In this document: one piece after another, positions 9,219 through 20,080 of the stretch
How positions within the stretch are numbered: position 1 is the first letter of the stretch
Layout: the number at the start of each line of letters is the position of its first letter
Assembly (NCBI GenBank): GCA_029268515.1
Contig: JAQWNP010000002.1
Coordinates: 1 to 64,000, forward strand
DNA from: Phycisphaerales bacterium
GTDB taxonomy: Bacteria; Planctomycetota; Phycisphaerae; Phycisphaerales; SM1A02
Direction of reading: 5' to 3'
Length of the DNA stretch: 64,000 bases
The notes under the pieces: generated by a model
What the model was told of the DNA's origin: nothing
What the model saw: the letters and a program-made list of their open reading frames with translations, nothing else
Database searches by the model: none
Program-made: the position numbers and the translations under genes

Positions 9219-11684
9219 TCACTGCGTAGGAGTGCTAATTCTCAACGATTCAACGTCGATTCCACCTGCCTGCAACTCGATCGAGACACCACCAGAGGCG
9301 AATGCCACAGAGGACGCCGCCACCTCGATGCCGTTGATAGACACCGACACAGCCTCGCTGGCACCTGTCACATCGAGTTCATACCAGGTGTCCTCAGGGA
9401 TCAAGCGAACCGCCAGTGGCCTATGCCCAAGGATGCTCCCTGTGCTCGGCGCTGGCGAGCGACCCTCTGCAATCGCAATCGATACGCCCCCAATCACAAG
9501 TGTGGCTGATGCACCAGACTCAAACCGCAGCTTTCCGTGAATTCGCCAGTTCCGACCAACGTCAGACCGCAATTGCAACTGGCCGCTTCCTGTCAGCGAG
9601 AGACCTTCACTACCAAGCCCTCCGCCAAGATCTCCGCTCAATACAAACGAACCACGCAATAGCGACTCGCCTTGTGTCGCGGCATCGATCATCGGCTTGA
9701 GCCGAACGTCGGCGATGCCTCCTGGTCCCACAGCCGCCAGCACACGCAGCCACTGCTCGTGCCCACCAGTGGGCAGTGCAATTCCCGCAAGCACTTGCAT
9801 ATCGTCCATGAGTACCTCTTTGAGTTGCCCATCAGATACCTCGAACTCAAGTTGGTGCCGCTGGCCTGGGCCGCGCCATGCATCTTCAGTTGATTGCGCG
9901 AGTATGACGCCGTCTGAGTCGATGACTTCAACTGATCCATGTCCCGCGTGATCCCGCACCACAATCGCTGCATGACCTGGAAGACCGATCGCAATTCCTC
10001 CAGTCTTCGGAAGCATGATCGTAGCACGCACACGAGCACTCCTTGGAGGCGATGCCTGCAAGACATAGTCTTCTTGTGCCGAATCATTGACGAGCAAATC
10101 ATTACCACTGCTACGGGTAAATCGAGTTCGATCGCTGAGATCGAGTTTGTCCTTCGCAAGTCGCCAATCGCCAGACCAAAGCTGTTGAGGATCAGCCCAT
10201 GTCAGCCGCAGCCAGCCCGATTCATCTGCCGTTCTTGCATTTGGCGGCGGCGGCGTAACTTCACGGGCAACGGTGCGGGTGGGGCCACCAGGAAGCCGAT
10301 TGACTGTGTAAGCCACCTCGTCGGTGCGAAGTGCTCGACCCGAAGTGTCGACGATATCACTCAATTTCAAACGCACAACACGGCCCGCAGACAACTCAGG
10401 CATTTCCAAGTGCAAAATACGCCGATCTCTCGACAACGTCGCCTGCGTGATGTCCACCGCACTTCGCCGCTGCTCAGGCGAGCCGTACTTCCACCACCAG
10501 TTGTAATCGTACGACTCAGCTTGTACTTGTTCAGGAGCAACCACGCCTGCGATAGCGTGGGTGAATTCGATATCAAAGCCACCCGGCACCAACTGCATAT
10601 GCAGCATCTCCAATGGCGTCTCGCCCTGCCAAGTCACTCTTGCCAGACCATGCCCGGGTGACAAGCCTCCCCATCCACGATTGGTGAGTCCGCACACCAG
10701 TGAACCATCGGGCGCAAACGCAACACGAGCGACTGAGCCAACACGACTCAAGAACGGCCACACTGCGCCCTGGGACACACCATCAACTTCCTCGATCTCG
10801 GCACGGAGAATTCGTCCAGTGGTCATTTCGGCAACAAAGAGTTGGTTTACAAAGGGACCGAACGCCCCGCCAGTCGTGTCTGGAACCAAGTTGCCCGTTG
10901 ACCGTGACCATTCATAAGGAATCCAAATCGCGGCGGGAACTCGCTCGACATTGGGCGGCTCGCGATCATGTGGCTTGCGTTCGCCGAAGCCGTAGCCTTC
11001 AGTCCAGCGAAGGCTTGCCGGATGCCCATGAAAGCCACCCTTCTTGACGACAAAGATCGGCGACGATGGCATCCAGTCGCCTTGGTTGTCTGTTGCAAGC
11101 AGTCGACCGTCTACATCAATTCCAAGACCACAGGGACTGCGGAATCCGCACGCCCATGGCTCAACCGCTCCATCAGGCGACACCCGAAGTATCCATCCAC
11201 GATGGGGTTCGAATGCCTGCCCATGCCACCACTCAGGTGAACCGAAGCCCAGATTAAGCGCGATAAATCGTCCACCACTTTCATCGCGAGGTAACCCGAA
11301 TGCAAACTCATGGTAGTTGTCTGACACACCCCAGTCCTGGCTCACAACCTCCACATCATCAACCAAGCCATCGTGGTCAACATCACGTAGTCGCGACAAT
11401 TCACCGCGTTGCAAGACGATCAAATCATCCCCGTCAACATCAAGACCTAGACCCTCCCACAAGCCATCGGCAAAGCGTGTCCACTGGGCATCGGACGGAT
11501 CATTGCCAAGTGCGCCATCTACCAGCCACACGCGGCCCCGCCGAGTGCTCACGGCGACACGCCCGTCGGGGAGAAATGCCAAGCCGCCAGCTTCGATGAC
11601 TTCGCCCGCAGGCGCTGGAATTGTCTCCACAAGCCACGAGTCGGTCACGGTCATGGCGAGCAGCAGTGTCGTGATTGCAATCAT
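9219..11684 (-). CDS. Secreted beta-propeller dehydrogenase-like protein with two LamG-like domains
   Basis: 821-aa protein with a short signal peptide (MIAITTLLLAMT). Residues about 20-340 form a PQQ-dehydrogenase/NHL-like propeller of the PVC membrane-bound dehydrogenase family: GGLAFLPDGRVAVSTRRGRVW, DHDGLVDDVE, FRSPCGLGIDVDG. About 355-480 follow as a Greek-key-like linker domain, then two concanavalin/DUF1080-like domains (about 530-660 and 675-818). No CxxCH motif is present, so it has no heme of its own. Its ATG overlaps the stop of the upstream anchored cytochrome c gene by 4 bp (ATGA), which strongly suggests co-translation and that the cytochrome accepts its electrons. Substrate unknown; sugars are the usual proposal for this family. 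Confidence 0.8.
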   Translation of the reverse strand: MIAITTLLLAMTVTDSWLVETIPAPAGEVIEAGGLAFLPDGRVAVSTRRGRVWLVDGALGNDPSDAQWTRFADGLWEGLGLDVDGDDLIVLQRGELSRLRDVDHDGLVDDVEVVSQDWGVSDNYHEFAFGLPRDESGGRFIALNLGFGSPEWWHGQAFEPHRGWILRVSPDGAVEPWACGFRSPCGLGIDVDGRLLATDNQGDWMPSSPIFVVKKGGFHGHPASLRWTEGYGFGERKPHDREPPNVERVPAAIWIPYEWSRSTGNLVPDTTGGAFGPFVNQLFVAEMTTGRILRAEIEEVDGVSQGAVWPFLSRVGSVARVAFAPDGSLVCGLTNRGWGGLSPGHGLARVTWQGETPLEMLHMQLVPGGFDIEFTHAIAGVVAPEQVQAESYDYNWWWKYGSPEQRRSAVDITQATLSRDRRILHLEMPELSAGRVVRLKLSDIVDTSGRALRTDEVAYTVNRLPGGPTRTVAREVTPPPPNARTADESGWLRLTWADPQQLWSGDWRLAKDKLDLSDRTRFTRSSGNDLLVNDSAQEDYVLQASPPRSARVRATIMLPKTGGIAIGLPGHAAIVVRDHAGHGSVEVIDSDGVILAQSTEDAWRGPGQRHQLEFEVSDGQLKEVLMDDMQVLAGIALPTGGHEQWLRVLAAVGPGGIADVRLKPMIDAATQGESLLRGSFVLSGDLGGGLGSEGLSLTGSGQLQLRSDVGRNWRIHGKLRFESGASATLVIGGVSIAIAEGRSPAPSTGSILGHRPLAVRLIPEDTWYELDVTGASEAVSVSINGIEVAASSVAFASGGVSIELQAGGIDVESLRISTPTQ

Positions 11685-12838
11685 GAGGGCATCACCGTTC
11701 GCCGGTCTTGGGGATCAAGCGGTATCCCTACGGCGGCAGCTCGCTCGGCGTCAAGACCAGGCAAGACCATAATCTCGACACTCCCGTTCGCGGGAAGCGA
11801 GAAACGATCAATATGAGATCGTCCGCCACGGACACCAATGACATCTGGCCCAGATCTCCACCATGACCATCCATCAGCAGTTCCAAGCACGGCCAATGAT
11901 GAGCCTGCCGGGATCGACATACTCAATCCATTGGTATTGCCTTCAATGTCAAGTACACGCACATAACCTGGGATATCGTGATAAGTCGCTGTCTTCCCAT
12001 ACTCAGTGATGCTCGCACCAGCAATCGCCATGCGCAAACTGGCACGATCATCACGAATGCTCGTTCCAAGGAACTTTGCAGAGATCGGATCACCACCAAT
12101 GAAGAACGAAGGCCATGGACCAGCGCGGTGAATGACTCTCCCGAGTGGTTCAAGGGCAGTGCCACCGCGCCCCTCCCAATCAGTGCGTCGCACAAATTTT
12201 CCTTGCCGTGCGGCCCGAAAGCTGGCATCGGTGGTGTTGTAAGCCAGCGTCAGACCATCTGTACCACCAATGAGAATGCCGCGTGGCTCAGGGGTATCGC
12301 CCGGTCCGTGTGGCGGCAACATCCCTCGCACAACCATTGGTCGGTGGTCGACGACCAATTCAGCATCATTGCTCGGAGGTGGTGAGGGCGGCGAGAGTGA
12401 CAGCACATACTCCACCACTGCTTTGGTCTGTTGTCCGCTGAGTATCTTGATGAACCCAGGCATAGGCGTTCCTGCAATGCCGTGCTGCACGACACGCCGC
12501 ACGGCCTCGGTGGTATTGCCAAATGAGAATCCGCCTGCCAAAAAGGAACGCGCGGGCCGATCAAGTTTCTCGGTGCCCTGCCCGTCACCACTCGCACCGT
12601 GGCATCGAGCACAGTTGGCCATATAAACCGTCCGCCCCGAAACCAACGTCTGTGGTGCGGGGCGGATATGTGCCGAGGAAGCGTTGTCCGTTTGGCTGGA
12701 TGGTGGCGGTTCAATCGACGCCGGAGGAGGCGGTGGTTCCGGTATGAGCACCCAGCATCCCCACACAATAATTGCAGCCAAAATCGGCGCTACAACTACG
12801 ACACACACAATATTGGTGACGATCGACTTGACGGTCAT
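11681..12838 (-). CDS. Membrane-anchored cytochrome c
   Basis: The ATG at 12838 is chosen because AAGGA sits 6 nt upstream; it gives 385 aa. Residues 4-30 are a single N-terminal membrane anchor, 33-50 a Pro-rich linker, and 66-155 a class I cytochrome c domain with CARCH at 76-80 and the axial Met in GTPMPGF (M126). Residues about 190-385 are an additional domain (GGTDGLTLAYNT, RTDWEGRGGTALEP) often found beside PVC dehydrogenases, without an assigned function. The heme domain would face the periplasm. It is followed by the propeller dehydrogenase with a 4-bp overlap, so the pair probably forms one electron-transfer unit. A longer reading frame extends upstream to 12973 but lacks a signal or RBS. 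Confidence 0.87.
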   Translation of the reverse strand: MTVKSIVTNIVCVVVVAPILAAIIVWGCWVLIPEPPPPPASIEPPPSSQTDNASSAHIRPAPQTLVSGRTVYMANCARCHGASGDGQGTEKLDRPARSFLAGGFSFGNTTEAVRRVVQHGIAGTPMPGFIKILSGQQTKAVVEYVLSLSPPSPPPSNDAELVVDHRPMVVRGMLPPHGPGDTPEPRGILIGGTDGLTLAYNTTDASFRAARQGKFVRRTDWEGRGGTALEPLGRVIHRAGPWPSFFIGGDPISAKFLGTSIRDDRASLRMAIAGASITEYGKTATYHDIPGYVRVLDIEGNTNGLSMSIPAGSSLAVLGTADGWSWWRSGPDVIGVRGGRSHIDRFSLPANGSVEIMVLPGLDAERAAAVGIPLDPQDRRTVMPS

Positions 12839-12972
12839 GCTGTGTCCTTGGGCCATAGGCGGGAAAGGATAGCGAAAAACTCGCCCTCTGCAGGCCTTGA
12901 AAAACGCCTTTGAAACCGCCACACAGCTCATCCGCCGTTTATTCCGATTGCGGGTGAGATCATGGCCAATCA

Positions 12973-12993
12973 CAACGACCTACTGAGTCGTTG
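12973..12993. other. Hairpin in the divergent cytochrome/GH81 leader region
   Basis: CAACGAC (12973-12979) and GTCGTTG (12987-12993) form a perfect 7-bp stem with a 7-nt loop; the loop plus the following bases could instead pair as CCTAC/GTAGG, so two alternative folds exist. It lies about 85 bp before the GH81 start at 13078, in a 239-bp divergent intergenic region. Confidence 0.3.
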
Positions 12994-13077
12994 TTTCGTA
13001 GGTTGAATGAGATGCTTTGCTCGCTGCTCCTCCGAGCATGCAGCCGGCCTTGTGAGGCTATTTACAGGAGATTCAGT

Positions 13078-15945
13078 ATGCAAATAAGCGATGTGATGAG
13101 TAAATGTGCTGCTGGTGTAGCGATCATGGTGATCAGCCATACACAAGCAGGGCCGACGCAGTCAATCGGTTTCGGTAGTTTCCATGCAGATGGTTCAGTG
13201 TCCTACTCAGGGCCAACCGACACCGATGGCAACCCCGTCACACCTCGCGTCACAAGTGATTTCGCCGGGGCCCCGCCGACCAATACTTGGTGGTCCTCGC
13301 TCATTTGGGAGCGCCACCCGGGCAACTCATACGGCCAACCATTCCATCCACATCCCTTGTCGATGCAAGCTGCAAGCGAGGGTTTGTATCTCGGCCACTC
13401 CACAACCCCAGGAAGTTGGGATCGCGGATACGAATATAGTTTCTCCGGTTCAAGCGCCGCGATCACGATCGGTGTCGACGGGCTCTCCTCGCCTGAAGTA
13501 CAAGTCGCTGGTAACAGCGATTGGACAGTCGTCGCTGCATGGAACGACGGCACGCGATCACTGCGGGCGACCATTGGTCGCGGCATGCCAATCGTGCTTG
13601 CTGAGTGCCAAGGCGGCGATCCAATCATCCATGCCGAAAATACCACCGTTCACTTTCAAAGTGAAAGAACTGTTGTTCTCGAGAAGAATGGCCAGCACTG
13701 GGCCGCTTTCGCGCCGAATGGATTCCATTGGACACAAGAGGGCAGCCTCTGGCGATGTGCTGGCGCAGCGCATGTGTCTGCCGGCATCTTGCCCGATGGC
13801 TCTAGCGACACTATCTCGCTATTTGAAGCGGCTGCTTTTGCAGCGGTCCGCGACACGCAAGTGTCTTGGGAGTGGCAACCTGATTCACGCACCGTGCGCG
13901 CTACCTACGCATTTACAGTTGAGCAACTCGATGGCGGCAGTGCCGACCCACTCTGCTGCCTCTATCGCCACCAATGGATTTATGCAGATGCGCCGTTTAC
14001 TGGCCATACCTACCCGTCTGCACGAGGACTACTGAAACTTGCGTCGACCGCAAGTTTTGAAGTTGATTTCCCCGTTCCCGCAGCGCTCCCACAACTTCCG
14101 GCCGTTGACACAATCGATTTATTCACCGCGACTAACTTAATCGCCGAAGGCGTCTCGAATGGTGCGGCCAGCTATACATCGGATACGTATTGGGGTGGCA
14201 AATCCCTTGGCCGCACTGCCCAACTCGCAATGATGGCGAATGCAACTGGCGACACCAATAGCCGCAACCAACTTGTTGCTGATTTGAAGTCTGGACTCGA
14301 AGAGTGGTTCACGGTCGACGCATCATCCGATGACGGCGGCAATGCATCAGATCTATTACAAGCCGAAAACGCGGCTTCAATGCAGGGTGTCGTAGTTGAA
14401 TCGGTTGATGGCGCTGACGGCGATGCCGTAACTGGATTCAGTGATGGTGACTGGATTCGCCTTGCTGCTATCGAGTTTCCGAACGAACTTCCCAACCGCG
14501 TCGTACTGCGCCGCGCATCAGGCACGACAGGAAGCACGATGTTGCGTCTTCGTCTGGACAGCCCCTCCGGACTAAAAATCGCCGAAGCAGCCGTTGGCAG
14601 CACTGGTGGCTGGAGCAACTGGGACGACCTCGCCATGGGTATGACGATCTCAGACCCCAGTTTGCTGAGCGGCACACATGATGTCTATGTCGTATGCGAA
14701 GGTGGTGGTGGCGCGGAAATGTTCTCGGTTGACCGATTGACGTTTGAAATTCCAGGCAGTGGTGGTTCCTCAAATGCGGCATTTGCATATCACGATACGT
14801 GGGGCACACTCATTGGCTATCCGGCGAGTTATGGCGCCGACAGCGAACTCAATGATCACCACTTTCACTATGGCTACTTTCTGTGGGCAGCAGCCGTAGT
14901 GGCACGCTTTGATCCTGCATGGGCAGACGATGAAGCTTGGGGTGGCATGGTTGACCTACTGGTCAGTGATGCTGCGAACTGGGATCGAAGTGATACACGC
15001 TATTGCTTTCTCCGCAACTTTGAACCATATGTCGGCTATTCCTACGCCGCCGGTCACGCTGGCTTCGCAGCAGGCAACAACCAAGAGTCGTCCTCAGAGT
15101 CGATGAACTTTGCAGCCGGATGTTTAATGTGGGGCGAGACAACCGGACGCAATGATATTCGCGACCTCGGCTTGTTCTTGCTCGCCGTCGAATCGGCATC
15201 GATCGAACAGTACTGGTTTGATGTTGATGAACAAGTATTCCCAGCCGAGATGCCACGAGATCTTGCTGGAATTGTCTGGGACGCTGGCGCCACGTACGCA
15301 ACGTGGTGGACCGCCAATGTCGAAGAAATTCATGGCATCAACATGCTGCCGATTACCGGTGGCTCGCTGTACCTCGGCACGCGAGTCGATGCCGTGGAAC
15401 GATTGTGGTCATACTTTCTCGCCGAGAATGGAGGCGCTCCAACCGTATGGCAGGACATCTTATGGAGTTATCAGGCACTCTTTGATCCACAGTCTGCACT
15501 CAGTAGTCTAGAGGCATGGGCCTATACGCCAGAAGGCGGTGACTCAAAGGCGAGAGCGTACTGGTGGATTTCAGCCCTCGCCGGGCTCGGCCAAGTTGAT
15601 GCAAGCGTGAGTGGCAACTCGCCGCTCTCGGCGGTGTTCTTCAATGGAACGACTCGCACCTATGTTGCTCACAATATGTCGCAGGCTGATAGCGAAACAG
15701 TCTTTACGGATGGGTTTCGAATGTGCGTTGCCTCAGGTCAGACCCTTGCTACAACCAACGATGGCAACATGACCATATGTCCCCCAGGCGGCGACTTTGA
15801 TGGAAGCGGCGACATCAATGTTTCAGACTTGTTAATTCTTCTGCAGACATGGGGCACCTGCCAAGATGTTAATTGCCCAACGGACATGACAGGCGATGGA
15901 GTCGTCGATGTAAGTGACTTACAAGCGTTTTTGGCTGCATGGTGA
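13078..15945 (+). CDS. GH81 endo-beta-1,3-glucanase with inserted CBM6-like module and dockerin-like tail
   Basis: Secreted laminarinase-type enzyme, 955 aa from the ATG at 13078, which has AGGAG 7 nt upstream and leads into a signal peptide (VAIMVISHTQA). GH81 hallmarks include NTWWSSLIWERHPGNSYGQP near 63-85, WGGKSLGRTAQLAMMANATG near 368, LNDHHFHYGYFLWAAA near 590 and the acidic active-site stretch ESSSESMNFAAG near 670-681. Between the two halves, at about 426-560, sits a CBM6-like beta-sandwich (AENAASMQGV, GDWIRL). The last 50 residues have two calcium-loop repeats (DFDGSGDINVSDLLILL and DMTGDGVVDVSDLQAFL). It would cut beta-1,3-glucans such as algal laminarin. It stands alone and divergent from the cytochrome pair. 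Confidence 0.9.
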   Translation: MQISDVMSKCAAGVAIMVISHTQAGPTQSIGFGSFHADGSVSYSGPTDTDGNPVTPRVTSDFAGAPPTNTWWSSLIWERHPGNSYGQPFHPHPLSMQAASEGLYLGHSTTPGSWDRGYEYSFSGSSAAITIGVDGLSSPEVQVAGNSDWTVVAAWNDGTRSLRATIGRGMPIVLAECQGGDPIIHAENTTVHFQSERTVVLEKNGQHWAAFAPNGFHWTQEGSLWRCAGAAHVSAGILPDGSSDTISLFEAAAFAAVRDTQVSWEWQPDSRTVRATYAFTVEQLDGGSADPLCCLYRHQWIYADAPFTGHTYPSARGLLKLASTASFEVDFPVPAALPQLPAVDTIDLFTATNLIAEGVSNGAASYTSDTYWGGKSLGRTAQLAMMANATGDTNSRNQLVADLKSGLEEWFTVDASSDDGGNASDLLQAENAASMQGVVVESVDGADGDAVTGFSDGDWIRLAAIEFPNELPNRVVLRRASGTTGSTMLRLRLDSPSGLKIAEAAVGSTGGWSNWDDLAMGMTISDPSLLSGTHDVYVVCEGGGGAEMFSVDRLTFEIPGSGGSSNAAFAYHDTWGTLIGYPASYGADSELNDHHFHYGYFLWAAAVVARFDPAWADDEAWGGMVDLLVSDAANWDRSDTRYCFLRNFEPYVGYSYAAGHAGFAAGNNQESSSESMNFAAGCLMWGETTGRNDIRDLGLFLLAVESASIEQYWFDVDEQVFPAEMPRDLAGIVWDAGATYATWWTANVEEIHGINMLPITGGSLYLGTRVDAVERLWSYFLAENGGAPTVWQDILWSYQALFDPQSALSSLEAWAYTPEGGDSKARAYWWISALAGLGQVDASVSGNSPLSAVFFNGTTRTYVAHNMSQADSETVFTDGFRMCVASGQTLATTNDGNMTICPPGGDFDGSGDINVSDLLILLQTWGTCQDVNCPTDMTGDGVVDVSDLQAFLAAW

Positions 15946-16009
15946 TCTGCTGGCCCAGTCCACAACATGCCCGTGCGATTGCTCTCACCTACAGATCTAT
16001 GCCTGATCG

Positions 16010-16384
16010 CTACGCGCTAAAGCTGCTGCCACAACCACAACTGCTCGTCGCGTTGGGATTATTGAAGACGAAGCCGCGGCCCATGATCTCGTCCTTGAAA
16101 TCGATCTCGGTACCGTTGAGATAGAGCAGACTCTTGGGGTCGCAGATGACCTCTAGTTGGAAAGACTCGCTCCCCTCGCCCTCAGCTGCCTCGATCTCGT
16201 AGTCGAATGACCAAGCCTCATCGGTCTCTCTCGCCGTCTCGGTCAAGTCAAGCAGATAGGAAAAACCAGAGCAGCCCCCGCCCTTGACACCGACGCGAAG
16301 TTTGATGATCGCCGCATCGAGGTCTTGTTGGCGAATAATGGAGGCGATCTCACGAACAGCCGTTTCGGTGATGCTGACAGTCAT
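16010..16384 (-). CDS. A-type iron-sulfur carrier (HesB/IscA/ErpA family)
   Basis: 124-aa Fe-S cluster carrier that takes a cluster from the SUF scaffold and delivers it to apo-proteins. The three conserved cysteines are present: C38 in GGGCSGFSY and C116/C118 in the C-terminal CGC. Length fits the family (107-125 aa). It is divergent from sufB with 159 bp between the starts, so it is best regarded as the SufA of this cluster, although sequence alone does not separate SufA, IscA and ErpA. GGAG lies about 15 nt upstream of the ATG, rather far for a strong RBS. Confidence 0.92.
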   Translation of the reverse strand: MTVSITETAVREIASIIRQQDLDAAIIKLRVGVKGGGCSGFSYLLDLTETARETDEAWSFDYEIEAAEGEGSESFQLEVICDPKSLLYLNGTEIDFKDEIMGRGFVFNNPNATSSCGCGSSFSA

Positions 16385-16443
16385 AGGGAGAGTCTCCGGA
16401 ATGCTGAAGGACGAGTGACCCCAACTCAGGGCCGGAATCTACC

Positions 16444-16501
16444 ATTCTAACCGGCTTGAGACAGTGCGAAAGTCCTTATTGCAGACTAGAATTATTCTAA
16501 C
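16444..16501. promoter_or_regulatory. Repeated ATTCTAAC boxes and palindrome in the suf divergent promoter region
   Basis: ATTCTAAC occurs at 16444-16451 and again at 16494-16501. The second copy overlaps a 13-bp palindrome TAGAATTATTCTA (16487-16499), which itself contains a -10-like TAGAAT for sufB. A repressor site covering the sufB promoter and affecting the divergent carrier gene is plausible; the regulator is not known. Confidence 0.4.
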
Positions 16502-16543
16502 TTACGACTTCTCTCCGCCCTATTGCCTTTGGAACCATCACCT

Positions 16544-18007
<1,464 letters not shown>

Positions 18008-18023
18008 GAAGGAACCACCAATT

Positions 18024-18788
18024 ATGAGCCTGCTTGAAGTCAAAAATCTACACGCATCAGTCGATGGAATTGAGATCCTCAAGGGTCTCAACCTCACCAT
18101 CAAACCAGGCGAAGTGCATTCGATCATGGGCCCCAACGGATCTGGCAAGAGCACCCTCTCTCGCGTGATCGCCGGCGAGGACACCTATGAGGTAACTCAG
18201 GGGAGTGTCACGCTCAAAGGCAAGGATCTCCTTGACATGGACCCGGAAGAACGAGCCCGCGAAGGCATCTTTCTTGCCTTTCAGTATCCCGTCGAAATTC
18301 CCGGCGTGAGCACAAAGTACTTCCTGCGAACTGCGGTCAACTCGATTCGCGCGCACCGAGGACTTGATGAGCTCGATGCCTATGGCTTCCTGAAACTGGT
18401 CAAGGAGAAGGCCGCGTGGGTAGAACTCGATCAATCGCTGCTCGACAGGCCAGTCAACGAAGGGTTCTCTGGCGGCGAAAAGAAACGCGCTGAGATCTTC
18501 CAGATGGCCATGCTTGAACCGACCATGGCAATTCTGGATGAAACCGACTCGGGACTCGACATCGATGCGTTGCGGATCGTCGCCGCTGGCGTCAACCAAC
18601 AACGAAGTCCGGAGCGTGGCTTTCTTATCATCACCCACTACCAGCGTCTGCTTGAGTACATCGTGCCAGATGTTGTACATGTGCTACTTGACGGGCAGAT
18701 CGTCCGCAGTGGCGGCAAGGAATTGGCAATGGAACTCGAAGAGAAGGGCTACAGTTGGATCGAACAAGAGGTCGCAGCGAGCGCCTGA
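18024..18788 (+). CDS. sufC: Fe-S cluster assembly ATPase SufC
   Basis: ABC-type ATPase that drives conformational change of SufBD. Walker A GPNGSGKST is at 36-44, the signature FSGGEKKRAE at 148-157 and Walker B AILDETDSG at 169-177; the DETDSGLD variant (instead of DEPTSGLD) is the SufC signature. 254 aa, standard length. GAAGGA lies upstream of the ATG. It is placed between sufB and sufD with gaps of 16 and 2 bp, so the three are certainly co-transcribed. Confidence 0.97.
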   Translation: MSLLEVKNLHASVDGIEILKGLNLTIKPGEVHSIMGPNGSGKSTLSRVIAGEDTYEVTQGSVTLKGKDLLDMDPEERAREGIFLAFQYPVEIPGVSTKYFLRTAVNSIRAHRGLDELDAYGFLKLVKEKAAWVELDQSLLDRPVNEGFSGGEKKRAEIFQMAMLEPTMAILDETDSGLDIDALRIVAAGVNQQRSPERGFLIITHYQRLLEYIVPDVVHVLLDGQIVRSGGKELAMELEEKGYSWIEQEVAASA

Positions 18789-18790
18789 CC

Positions 18791-20080
18791 ATGTGCACAG
18801 AAATACTCGACAATATGTGCCCTTTATCCGACGCCATCGACGGACTCGCAAAGCAGTCACTCGGCAAACACCGACTCGCCGCCTCGGCCCGCCTACATAA
18901 ACTCGGATGGCCGACTAAGCGAACAGACGCCTTTCGATATTGTGATCTTCGGAAACTGGCTGAAACGCAGTGGCTTCCAGCTCCTCAAGCCGTCGTTGAA
19001 AGCAAACTGCTGAATACGCTCTCCATCGACGGGACAGGAACACAGCTTGTATTTGTCAATGGACGGTTTGACGCGGACAATAGTTCGCCTCTTCCAGAGG
19101 GCGTTCGCATTCTCGGTCCGATGCTCGGCGAGACCGAACTCGATCAGATTGCAGATTTCAGCGACGACGCCTTTGCCCAACTCGCAACCGCTATCGTCGA
19201 AGATGGCGTGCTCATCGAGATCGCAGATGGCGAAGTACTCACTGATCCAATCCATATCGTGCACGTCGCTGCCGCCGGCGCAGACCCCATCGCTTGCACG
19301 CTTCGTATCGTCATTCGTATTGGCCGCGGAAGCCGTGCCTGTATTCTCGAAACATGGGCAAGCGAAGGACAAGCACTCGTCACACCAATGACTGAAGTGG
19401 TGCTCGCCGAGAACGCGCACTGCGATCACGCCCGGTTGATCGAAGACGGGCCAGACACATTCAATATGGGTGCCATCGCATCAAAACAGGCTGCTGGCAG
19501 CACCTTTGAGTCGGTCGTCCTCGTGGTTGGAAGTGCTGTAGCCCGCACGAGGGCCTACAACTCACTGGACGGCGAAGGTGCACATGTCGCCATCCGTGGC
19601 TTTGGCATCGGTGATGATCGGCGGCATATCGATAGCCGCCTATATGTCTCCCATATGGCACCCAATTGCACCAGCCGTGAAGTCTTTAAGCACCTCCTTC
19701 CTGACAAGAGTACCGCCGCATTTACCGCGCGCATCTTCGTCAATCACGGCGCTCATGGAACCGATGCTGTGCAGACGAGTCGCAATCTTCTGCTCAGTAC
19801 CGAGGCGAAGTCTTGGAGCCAGCCTCAACTTGAGATTTACGCCGATGATGTCAAGTGCACACACGCCTCGACAACTGGCGAAATTGATCCCGGGGGGCTC
19901 TTCTATCTTCGCGCTCGCGGTGTACCTGAATCAACAGCGAGGGCACTGCTGGCATGGGCCTTTGCATCCGAAGTCATCGACGAAGTTCCCTTGGTAGCAC
20001 TCCGAACACATCTCGCACGTCGCATTCTGGCCCAACTACCTGGCGCAGAAATGCTTGACGAAGGCGTCGTGTCATTGTGA
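18791..20080 (+). CDS. sufD: Fe-S cluster assembly protein SufD
   Basis: Paralogue and partner of SufB in the SufBC2D scaffold, involved in iron acquisition and complex stability. The ATG at 18791 begins 2 bp after the sufC stop and gives 429 aa, the usual SufD length. Typical features are the N-terminal helical region with WPTKRTDAFRYCDLRKL (close to the RTEEWRYT motif of SufD) and the C-terminal beta-helix with AFTARIFVNHGAHGTDAVQT and the family pattern TSRNLLLSTEAK...PQLEIYADDVKCTH. An ATG at 18815 is an alternative start. Its stop overlaps the GTG start of sufS (GTGA). Confidence 0.95.
   Translation: MCTEILDNMCPLSDAIDGLAKQSLGKHRLAASARLHKLGWPTKRTDAFRYCDLRKLAETQWLPAPQAVVESKLLNTLSIDGTGTQLVFVNGRFDADNSSPLPEGVRILGPMLGETELDQIADFSDDAFAQLATAIVEDGVLIEIADGEVLTDPIHIVHVAAAGADPIACTLRIVIRIGRGSRACILETWASEGQALVTPMTEVVLAENAHCDHARLIEDGPDTFNMGAIASKQAAGSTFESVVLVVGSAVARTRAYNSLDGEGAHVAIRGFGIGDDRRHIDSRLYVSHMAPNCTSREVFKHLLPDKSTAAFTARIFVNHGAHGTDAVQTSRNLLLSTEAKSWSQPQLEIYADDVKCTHASTTGEIDPGGLFYLRARGVPESTARALLAWAFASEVIDEVPLVALRTHLARRILAQLPGAEMLDEGVVSL

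Noticed and set aside
13184-14035. A 283-codon plus-strand frame inside the GH81 gene
   Set aside because: Out of frame with the conserved GH81 motifs and lacking any of its own.
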